The translations under genes and the position numbers were made by a program. From Diphasiastrum complanatum (taxonomy: Eukaryota > Streptophyta > Lycopodiopsida > Lycopodiales > Lycopodiaceae), in the NCBI GenBank assembly GCA_029204225.1, contig CM055107.1, forward strand, positions 6,672,873-6,736,872: a stretch of 64,000 bases of DNA, written 5' to 3'. Of the stretch, positions 31,312 through 40,572 are shown piece by piece (positions within the stretch are counted from its first letter, which is position 1; each line of letters opens with the position of its first letter). The notes under the pieces are model-generated. The model did no database searches. It saw only the letters and a program-made list of their open reading frames with translations, and had not been told where the DNA came from.

Positions 31312-32061
31312 TTGCTTGATGATGCATTTGTACAAACAGTTTTCAGTACATCACTAGATCATGTAGATCCCACCGCACCTGATGGCCAGAAATCACCGGA
31401 GAAGCTCACAGAGGACGACGACGACGATACAATACAGGTTGTTAGGGCCACTACACAACAAGCCCATGTTAGCACAAGCGTACCGGCTGCTCCCTCGGAC
31501 ATCACGACAGCCTACCAAGACTTGGGGACTTATATCCAGGACGTGGTAGTAGCCAGAGCCTCATTGGATAGACGATACTGCATCTAGCAACCAACAACAC
31601 CCAGCTACGAGTGAAAATCACAAAGCTGTAGCAAGAGTTGATAATCGCTTAGCAACACGAGCAAGACAACCACCGGGAGATCACGAAGCTATAGCAAAAG
31701 GAGGATGACCTCAATTAGTATATCCAAAGCCTCTCTAAAGCACTGACGGATGCTTCCACAAGTTTGGAGGAGCTTCAGTCTGAAGCATCCCAATAGCTTG
31801 CCCCCCTCCAGGCAAAACTCCAGATATATAAAGCAAAAAACACACGCCTGGGAGCAAAGATACAAACACTGCAAAGCGAAAAACCCACCTGGTTAGCTCA
31901 ACCCGCACCTGACTCAAGGCCACTCTCTCAAGCAGAGATGAATCTTTTCAGGCATCAGGTACATGTCTATAGCCAAATCCTCAACAGCTACCAGGCGGAG
32001 TTTGATAAGTACCGGGCTAGCACGAATCAAGAGCTCGCCCAAGCAAAACAAGCTCTAAATG
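31312..32061 (+). pseudogene. retroelement-associated protein of unknown function, copy 2
   Basis: Homologue of 15215-15472: DDAFVQTVFSTSLDHVDP, KLTEDDDDDTIQVVRATTQQ, ITTAYQDLGTYIQDVVVARA. After a stop at 31585 and frame changes it continues as a coiled-coil-like segment (EASQQLAPLQAKLQIYKAKN, then EFDKYRASTNQELAQAKQAL). It resembles a gag or structural protein. Family unknown. Confidence 0.5.
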
Positions 32062-32125
32062 GAGTTAGAGAAGAAGACATTTACATGATACATCCTGAGG
32101 GATACGTTTTCGACTTTTATGTATA
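32062..32125 (+). pseudogene. copia RT shard
   Basis: REEDIYMIHPEGYVF is the copia RT motif normally following AFLNG. It is joined in frame to the unknown coiled-coil ORF, a junction created by recombination. Confidence 0.65.
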
Positions 32126-32329
32126 CTGACTCATAGCTACAACGTCAATATCAATACATATATTGTTTGTTCATGACCATTTCAAGCTCAAACAACAATG
32201 ATGATCCATATAAAATCCCATTGAGGAGTAGACATCAAAAAGGGATTTGCTGGCCTTAAACTAGAGATTTGTATCTGCAGAATTTGCGAAATTCGCCAGT
32301 TAGAGCAAGATTAGCACCTGAAGCACGAT

Positions 32330-33533
32330 CTTCTAAATGCTACTACAACATTTGTAGATTTATTTGAGAAAAGGTCTATTAAAATACCAAGTTCTATAGA
32401 CTCATCAGAATTAGATTCGTCTGATTCCACTTTCGAACCAAGTTTAAAGTCAAAATTTTCTTCATTAGAACCATCATCTGAACGTAGTCTAGATCCTGAT
32501 CCTCCTAGTCCTCCTAGTCCTCCTAGTTCAGCACCTGATAATATGGCAAACCCAGCGCCACTCACATCTACCAAAATCAGATACGATTTCTTTAAGGGAT
32601 CATCGAATGAAGATGCGGACGGTTATTTGTCTTAGTTTGAATCTATTACTATAGCAAATATAGAACATATAGACAAGAAAAAAGTTAGAATTTTGCCAGG
32701 TCTTCTGCAAAAGCAGGCTAGGATTTCGTATAGTCAATTAGTACCGAAAACAGCTAATACTTGGAATGCTTTAAAAGCAGTATTCCTTAGGCAGTTTAGG
32801 GAGATAAGATACTCCACTAGATTGTTGGCTCGAGTTAATTCTGTTGAGAAAAAATCAAAGGAATCACTTAGAAAGTATTCTCGTAAAGTTAAGAATTTAA
32901 TAGGAAAGTTAGGAGCCCAGTATCCGGTTCCTATGCAAAACGAATGGTTCTTGGGTGGCTTGCCTAAGAAAATGGATCGTTATTGTTGACATGGATTGAT
33001 GACCTCTTTGGAGAATGTCATTGCCTTTACCGAAAATTACGAAACTTTTCGAATTTCTTGTAGATGGAGGAATGAGAGAAAAAGTAGCAAAAAACATAAA
33101 TCGAAACGTACAGAAGAATCTGAATCATCTACTGAGTCTGAATCGGAATTTGATTTAGCAGATGAAAAAGAGTGTTCAAAGTATTCATCTTATTTTTCTT
33201 CATCAAAAGAAGAATCTTCTTATAGGAAATCCAAAAGTAGGAATTCAGATAGAAAGAAAAGAATGGAGAAATCCAAAAAGATGGATCCATTAAGAAAAAG
33301 TGTTGAGATATTAGCAAAAGAAATGAGTGATGTTTGACGTTAAAGCCAAACGGAAAAAAATGAAGCTTAACGCCAATGTTTGGTGTACCACTTGTGGGAA
33401 GCCAGGTCATTCTAAGACTAACTGTCCCAGTTTACAAACTAACTATTTAGAAGAGAAATTATTCCTCTATCCGATTAATAATCATGAGGAGGTAGCTTAT
33501 ACTGCAACTCCACTGAACAAAAGAATATTATAG
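32330..33533 (+). pseudogene. Ty3/gypsy gag with proline-serine linker and zinc knuckle
   Basis: Acidic serine-rich start (SSIDSSELDSSDSTFEPS), a PPSPPSPPS linker near 32510, then a capsid-like region: FFKGSSNEDADGYLS, KVRILPGLLQKQA, NTWNALKAVFLRQFREIRYS, SLRKYSRKVKNLIGKL, NEWFLGGLPKKM. A charged tail follows, then the CCHC knuckle CTTCGKPGHSKTNC. A TAG at 32634 (probably from CAG), a TGA at 32986 (probably from CGA) and a frameshift near 33330 break it. This is a retrotransposon capsid protein. Confidence 0.8.
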
Positions 33534-33990
33534 CAAAACTGCATACGGGTCAACAGTACACTATTTTACGTAGAGGATGGACAAGAGATTTCACTCCTCC
33601 ATCCAGAGTAAGGGGTTTGTGCTACAATTGTAGAGCCTCGGGTCACTATTCACCCGATTGCCCTGAACCAGGAGGTCAGTAGGATATGTGCCGCTCTATG
33701 CTAACTGTAAAGGCGAAGGCCATGTCACTGCTGAATGTCCTTAGCCACAACAACCACAGTCTAAACCGAGGTTTGTAAATTCGCCTAGAGAAGATGAACT
33801 TCGATCATCTAAAACTAACACTGACATGATAGTCCAAAGGATAGAAGTAGAGTCTGAATCACAAGATCAAGACCATCAATGGCTTGATTTAGATGTAGAG
33901 ATAAATAAAGTAACTACTATAGCAACTCTTAAAGATAAGAAGAAAACTATGAAGACAAAATTTGTAAAAAATGCAACAGAAAAAGCGAAA
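33534..33990 (+). pseudogene. gypsy gag C-terminus: two more zinc knuckles
   Basis: In shifted frames there are CYNCRASGHYSPDCPEPGG and CKGEGHVTAECP, two further CCHC or near-CCHC knuckles, then a charged linker (NTDMIVQRIEVESESQDQDH). With the knuckle at 33390, three in a row belong to one gag. Confidence 0.7.
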
Positions 33991-34069
33991 GTCGCAGAAT
34001 AACCAGTAGAAATTTCTAGAATTAGACCTTGATGGGCCTACTAAAAAATATTATGATGTTGATATTAGT

Positions 34070-35043
34070 TTGGAAGCTAAAAAGCTTTTAGACGAAGAAA
34101 CCAGAAAAGTTAAGAAAGTAACATTCTCAGATTCAATTATAAGTAGCGAGATACCTAGAAATCTATCGTCACTTAAAATCCGTTCATATGATATAGTGGA
34201 AGACCATGCCTCCAAAATGCCCAATATAACTTTTAAACAGTTATTAGAGGATAATCAGTATTATAAAAAAAAAATTAAGCAATTTTTGCAAAGGAAAAAG
34301 AAAAAGAAAAGTGAAGTTACTATTAGTCAATGTAGGACTAGTTAACTACGGTGATGAAGGTCAACCCGAGATTCGAGTAGTAATCAATGGCTGCATTTTA
34401 GATAGTGTGCCCATAGATTCCGAATTTAGCGTAGATATAATGACTGAAGAAACAACATACGAGCTAAGCATTCACCATAGAATAGCACCCACATTAAGAC
34501 ATTTAAGATTAGCTGATGCAAAAGATCACCGATAGGAGAATCGTCCCAAGTTACAGTCTATATTGGAGACCATAAGTTCCTAATGGATTTTATGATATTC
34601 AGGACTACAAGAGAATTGTCGTATAAAGTATTATTAGGACGACCATGGCTCTACCAGGCCGATGTCATAACCCACTGGAAGAAGAAAGAGATTACCTTCA
34701 GAGATCAGATGGAGACGCCGATGAGAAAAAGTCATAAAAGAATTATGGTATCCTGGAAAAAAGATAAGTATGAAGGTGAGACACCTACATCATCCTTGAG
34801 CTATACTTCGGAGGATGAAGGAGCTCAGTACGTAAGGACTGAAGAAGGAGAGAGATTTGTCACATTAAGTATTCTTGCATACAGTAATAAAGTAGAATAT
34901 GTAGATAGAGGAGATTGTGGTGTTCCAGAGATTAGTGCTATTATAGGAGATCATACTATAGATAGAATACTAATAGACTTAGGATCCAGTATCAACTTAA
35001 TAACTAAAACAATAATTAAGCAATTAGGACTAGAAAAACAGAT
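34070..35043 (+). pseudogene. gypsy protease region with a second protease start
   Basis: First retropepsin: VINGCILDSVPIDSEFSVDI (active DSG changed to DSE), LRHLRLADA, then in another frame DFMIFRTTRELSYKVLLGRP and WLYQADVITHWKKKEITF. A 90-residue linker follows, then a second protease start: PEISAIIGDHTIDRILIDLG, SSINLITKTIIKQLGL (active site DLGS). That copy is cut at 35043 by methyltransferase-gene sequence. Two protease beginnings in one pol are unusual. Function is lost through frameshifts. Confidence 0.65.
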
Positions 35044-35806
35044 GTAAAGGAGACGAATAAGTCTCATTCTATTTTCATTCTGAACGAGACCCAAGTCCTG
35101 CCCAAAGACCATGGCTACACATCGTCACAACTCCAATCCATCAACTGAAAGCAAGAAAACCGTGACTGAACCCTCGATGTCTTTACCTGGTGCTTCCATC
35201 CGTCCCTTACAAGATAGCTCTGAGATTGCTAAATTAAGGGAAGAAATCCATCAAACAAAAAAAATTAGAGAAACAACTTTAATTATAGATATAAATCAGT
35301 GTGATAGGCCATCTGTAGACCCAATAACAGGAGATAGGCCAATGGAAGTAAGAGAACCAAATGAAACACATGTACATATAATCTAAAAATAAAATTTAAA
35401 GATCATACACAGGCCATAGTTACCTCGTTTGTTGTTTTGGTTGATCCCAACGAATGCAACAACATTGCAAATTTTGATTTTTCTTTATTAGATTCATATC
35501 ATTTTTTTGTTCTTGGGGGCATACATAGTTTACAAGCCCAAACATAGTTATCTCAAGAGTATCTCCATATTCCTTCCTTTCGAACTATGAGTGCAATCGC
35601 ATTTGCTAGCCTAACAGTGGAAGAAGCAAAATTATTGGCTTGGGACCATAACATTGATCAGGACTACTGGATGATGGCCACCATACAAAGAATCCGGTTC
35701 TTTCACAAAGAATATACGAGTCTCCAAAGCAGGAAATGTAAATCAACTAGAGCTGAAAGCACTTTGTGCTCAAAACACATTTGTATTGGGACTTTGACCG
35801 AGTAAT
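35044..35806 (+). pseudogene. partial copy of the ParB-methyltransferase gene
   Basis: It matches the end of exon 1 (GTAAAGGAGACGAATAAGTC, against 40804) and then jumps to within exon 2 at CCCAAAGACCATGGCTACAC (against 41299). It runs through the ParB-like core (VDPITGDRPMEVREPNETHV, AFASLTVEEAKLLAWDHN) and stops matching near 35765. This copy keeps LAWDHNIDQD, which is altered in the longer gene, so each copy preserves pieces the other has lost. No methyltransferase domain here. Confidence 0.75.
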
Positions 35807-36122
35807 CTTTTTTGATGTTTTTTAATGGTCCTAGTTTTAGGTCAAAATCATGGATTTTTTTAATAAATCTCTAAATTTTGTCTTAAAAAAAAGCCAAAAA
35901 ATGCATATTTTAAATAAAGAACTACAAGTTTTTGGTTGCAAACTTCATAAAACCATCATAATTACAAAAGAAATAATAATTCAAGAGAACAAATGATTTT
36001 TGAAACTCGAAATCCCATTGAAATATAAAATAACTTAAATTATATTTGCACATTCTTTTTTTTAAAGTACATTTTCTAAGGAATTTTCACTGATGCCTCT
36101 CAATTCAGAACTTGACATATTC
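35807..36122. other. AT-rich 3' flank of the transposase gene
   Basis: No gene seen. It lies between the truncated ParB copy and the transposase stop codon, where the left end of the transposon may be. I found no convincing terminal repeat. Confidence 0.4.
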
Positions 36123-39100
36123 TCAACACTCATTTTCAGCTGATGAAGTGGAAGACCCGTCTTCTTCATCAGAGTCAACTGGCATGTCTTCTTGAGAATC
36201 CGCGTCTAATGTTGACAAAAAACCTTGTAAATCAGCTTTTCTCTATTGATGACGAGTGGAGGATGATGGTTTTTCAAGTAATCCAAGTCGTTCTTTCAAT
36301 ATAGATATTGTTGACTTTCGTAGATGATTGGTCATTGTTAATTCAAAATTAAATGCCAAAACATCTATATCTTGTAGATTCAAATCGTCGACTCTTGGTT
36401 GATTTTTTGGCAATCTCTTTCTCTTGCCCTTTGGATCTACTTGCAACATTTCGAGTTCGTACCTTCCCAAAAAAACATTCGTTGAAGTGGTGTGCAACCA
36501 ATGGACACGTAGTACTTTTGTTTGATTGCTATCTTGAATAAAATCAAGTACTTTGGCAATCCAAAATGGATGTCCTTCATTGTTTTCTAAAGCTAGAAGT
36601 GCAACAAGGCTTCCAATTTGGATTTCATTCAAATCACCGCGCCATTTCATTTTTGTAGCTTTTACACTTTGCCTATTCTTCCTTGAGCCCACATAAATTT
36701 CACGTTCCTCAACTTGCACAAGCTGCAAGAAATCATCATCTCGAGGAAGATCTGAAGGTTCGACAGTCGTAGTTGATGTTCCTAATTTATGAGGCCAATG
36801 AAATTCATCAATTGTTGATGTATGTTCGAGATTGAGCAAACTGATTTTTTGTTCCTTGAAAAAGTCCATCCACCAATGTTGATCAAACTCATCAAAAAAA
36901 TGATAAGTTGCTTGAATACTTGATTCCAAAAAATTTAATGAGGCAAATGGATCAATCTCACGATGTTCTCTTTGTGCCTTTTGTTCTTCTAGCAAGGACT
37001 TCAAGGGAGACAACACAACAAGCTTGATTTGAGTCGATGGAATGTTAAGCAAAAATCGAACTCCTTCAAGAGGTAGCCACGAAACTGAATTTGAAAATAG
37101 TTTGTCCCATAATAATATAATGTCTGATTCATTATATTTGATTTTAAACTAGTGCTGAAAGCTAATATCATTAATATTAGCTACGCATCGCTCTGTTTCG
37201 TTGGACGCCTTAACATAATAACGAAAATCATATGTGTGTCTGATTAATGACACGTGTGGCTTTGGCACATACGATTCCTCAACAATGCTTTGAAGCATTG
37301 GTAATGAAAATGCTTTCTTGCGTCTCAACCTCTTAGAAAAACAACTAAACATTTGATCAATTTGATCGTGGGTATGTCCTACCAACAAAAATCCTATTTT
37401 TACTTTTTTGAAAAAAAATTTCTCCACTAGCATAGACAAGTATGCCAAAACAGTTTGATTTTTATTTTCCCTAGCAGTGTTGTCAAGCTGCAAATAAAGT
37501 ATTTCTGAAAGATTTTCACCAAATTCGCAAATTATCTTATGTACAATGGTGATTGTCAAATTTGGATCATTTCGAACATTGGGATAATTAAAAAAGACCT
37601 TGGACTCCAAAGTGCCATTAAACACAAGTGCTCCAACGAGATGAACCTGAATGAAATCTGCCTCGTTCAAATTTTTGGGCACTCTGACAAAATGAGACAA
37701 CATTATTTTCTTCTGATCCATGCCATCAATAACAAGTCCCAAATATTTTTGTGGACATTCCAAACATTTCTTTCGATGCTTGGCCAACTTTTGTCTTTCA
37801 ACTATTTGTTGATCTCTGTGCAGTTGAAGAGCTTTTGTAGCATCCACTGAAAATACAATGATTCACTTACCATAATGGTGTTAAAAAAGACTGCAACATA
37901 ATGGTGTTCAAAAAAACTGCAACATAAATTTTTTCAAAACAAAAAGTATTAAAATGAATGACAAATTTGATTAATATTTACCTTTCTTGTCATTGGTCTT
38001 TGCAAGTTGTTTTGCAGACTTTAACAACTTGCAAGTAGATTATACTGTCATTCGTGATTTTTTGAGAATCTTTACCAGTCCAAAATCTCTTTTCCAAATT
38101 CTAAGAAAATATGAGTAACTCAAATAGGGAGCATTTTTTGTTTTTCCAAACTCTTTGTACATAAAAAATATTTCTAATTTTGTAAAATTATCCGACAAGT
38201 GAAAATATAAGGAATTAGGCAATTTTTCTCCGTGCACATCTATGAAATGCTTTAGCCAAGCAGTTGCATTTATAGCATCTGGAGAAACAATTCGACCTTG
38301 TAAGGATCCCCGTAATGTTGGGTCTTTTTGAAGTCGTGCATGCATTCGTTGAAGCCGTGAGTTTTTGATTGCGTGAACTACTTTGTAAGCTCTGCGACAA
38401 ACCTCCAAAGCATTTAAAAAATACGAAAATGAATTTTTGTTCGGCCTCACTATTGCACACAAATAGTAATTTCTCTCATCCTTACTTCGTAAAAAGAAGT
38501 TCGATCTTAATTCTTCAATTTCTCTGATACTCAGCTTTTGCAAACAACAGGATGAGCAGCAAATAATATTTTGTACCTTTCGAATCTCAGATTTTGTAAT
38601 CAACTGTTTTTTTACGAAGTCTCTCTTGTAATTTTCTTTTTGTTTGGAGTCTGATCTATAAATTGAACCTGTGACACTAGTAGGTGCTTGAACTGGTTGA
38701 GAAGGTGTTGGAATTTCATGACTAGGAATTCTAGCTCCAACCCCAGGATGTTCTGGACCCTCAGAAGGCTCTAAATTCTCAACAAATATAGCCCTTTTAG
38801 ATTTAACACAACGAACATCACTTTGAGAAGGTCTCTTACGAACATGAGAAAAGCTTGAACGTCGCTAATCAACAGACTTACGTGGATTTGTTGATTTACT
38901 AGAATCAGTAACTGAGTGAATTGAAGCTTTTGACTCATCACTCAATGATTCAACTTGTTCAAAAGAACAATGTTCTAGTTGTGCCGAGCATGTATCTGAA
39001 GAGGAGGACGAGGTCGAAATATTTGATACAAGCTGAGTTACAGACGTCATTTCTTGAAAAGTACTTGCTTGAGGAATTTCAGATGATGAACGAATAAATG

Positions 39101-39254
39101 ATGATGATACAACATCGTTTACCAAAATATGTTCAGATTCAGGAGTGGCTTTATAAAAAAAACTTTCATTCGGAATGTCAGATGAAAATGTTGCACTTGT
39201 TGCAACATATTGAGTTACAACTACTGGAATAGAAAAGGTAGAACTACTTGACAT
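36123..39254 (-). pseudogene. DUF7869-like putative DDE/RNase H-fold transposase, one intron
   Basis: ATG at 39254. Exon 1 is 39254-37982 (donor AAG|GTAAAT) and exon 2 is 37846-36123 (acceptor TTTTCAG|TGG); the frame is kept across. About 998 codons to a TGA at 36123-36125. Order: Ser/Thr-rich N-terminus; basic stretch; a Cys-rich region (IICCSSCCLQKLSIREIEEL); CRRAYKVV; an all-helical part (WLKHFIDVHGEKLPNSLYFH); then the RNase H-like core with VIDGMDQKK, YLQLDNTARENKNQTV and LVGHTHDQIDQMF, the three acidic motifs. The C-terminus has KVLRVHWLHTTSTNVFLGRY and an acidic tail. Four in-frame stops (38865-38867 TAG, 38040-38042 TAA, 37149-37151 TAG, 36243-36245 TAG) break it. The family is recalled from similar eukaryotic proteins, and the transposase role is inferred. 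Divergent from the methyltransferase gene. Confidence 0.7.
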
Positions 39255-39284
39255 TGTAATCTCAAAAATTTTTTTAACTACGTA

Positions 39285-40342
39285 CCTATGCTAAGCATAG
39301 AACCGTTCAAATAGTTAACACCACACTAAATGTGCTCCTCAAACATAACTGCAACCTATGCTGGTCATAGAACAAAGAAAAACCTATGCGAACCTCAATA
39401 GAGGCACACAGAAAAACCAACTAAATGCAAATGAGCAACAAGCCTAAAAAGTAAATGGCTAATAAAAAATTTTGACGACTACCATGCCTTAAATATTGTT
39501 CGGCAACATTCTTAGAGCTAGGATTAGGTTTAGGGTTAGGGTTAGGATTAGGTTTGGACTATCCGGGCTAATACTCGAGGTCAGCGTGGGGTGAGGTGAG
39601 TCGCGACAACTTGGTCCCGAAGTAAGCTGGAGGACTGGCGTGAGACGGGGGTCTCGAAATTTTTTTTATTTAAGGACCATAGTCCAAACATAACTCACCT
39701 CATTTGCGAATTCAGAAGCCCACATACTGTCAAAGCAATCGCTACGACCAAGTCACGGCTTTCTATAAGACTTCGCATACGTTCTCGCTTCCAGATCTCT
39801 TGACGGTAAGATTATTGTCATTTTCTACCTTTGCTCTATGCTTAGCATGGGTAATAAATTCTTGCATTGGAAAATATTCATATTTTAATTTGTATTCATC
39901 TTCTTGCAACACGGGTAACCTATGCTCAGCATAGGTGCCTGCACCAGTCCTCTCCTTTAACCTATGTTGAGCATAGGTTGTGCTCGGGTCCTTAGTAATA
40001 TCCTATACTCAGTCTAGGATTCCGGCTTAGCATATCTTATGCTCAACATAGGATTCCTCTTCCAACTTATGCTTAGCATAGGTTAGCAAGCAAATAGTGA
40101 AGACATCCTATGCTCAGCATAGGTTGGACAAGATCACGCGAGTAACGACCTATGTTGAGCATAGGATGTCTTCGCAATTTGCTTGCTAACCTATGTTGAG
40201 CATAGGTTGGAACAGGACCAGAGATGAAAGCTATGCTCAGCATAGGTGGAAAGGAGGTTAGAATTGAAGAATCCCGCCTCCGTCCTATGCTAAGCATAAG
40301 TTGTTAGTAAGGACTCGACCACAACCTATGCTTAGCATAGGT
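39285..40342. repeat. array of ~14 palindromes, ACCTATGCTNAGCATAGGT
   Basis: Near-perfect 15-19-bp palindromes at about 39286, 39355, 39836, 39918, 39960, 40001, 40036, 40064, 40106, 40148, 40189, 40230, 40282 and 40323. The centre varies (CTTAG, CTCAG, TTGAG, CTAAG) while the arms CCTATG/CATAGG are kept, often with compensating changes. They fill the shared upstream region of the two divergent genes. Two more lie in methyltransferase introns (about 42727 and 42778) and one in the downstream copy (about 45250). Possible binding sites for transposase or methylase, which is inference. Confidence 0.85.
39520..39556 (+). repeat. telomere-like tract
   Basis: GGATTAGGTTTAGGGTTAGG followed by GTTAGGATTAGGTTTGG: a short degenerate run of TTTAGGG/TTAGGG units, the plant telomere motif. 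It sits in the first part of the palindrome region. Confidence 0.7.
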
Positions 40343-40572
40343 CGCTACTCTTATTTTCTTGTTTTACAACGCTTTGTTTCAGAAAAGTGATCATTTTGAG
40401 ATGTTTAAGTAAGAAAATATGTTGAATTTGTAGTTTTGTTTTTTAATTTTTTTTTTACAAAAAATGGCTTGTTTTATTAAAGTTTTCAGCATTTTCATTA
40501 AGATAGCGTTTTAAATTTTTCTAAAAAGTCTTTTTTTTTGCAGATTATCAATTGTCTTTGTTAATTTTTAAA

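Noticed and set aside
36123-39254. Proof of a variant genetic code
   Set aside because: Four TAR stops are too few, the neighbouring gene has TGA lesions, and other genes here use normal stops. Kept only as a low-weight observation.
40073-40297. Repetitive 74-aa ORF (PMLSIG repeats)
   Set aside because: Translation of the palindrome array; it has no independent support.
39285-40342. CRISPR array
   Set aside because: Units are palindromes with irregular spacing and variable centres in a spliced-gene (eukaryotic) context, with no cas-like genes.
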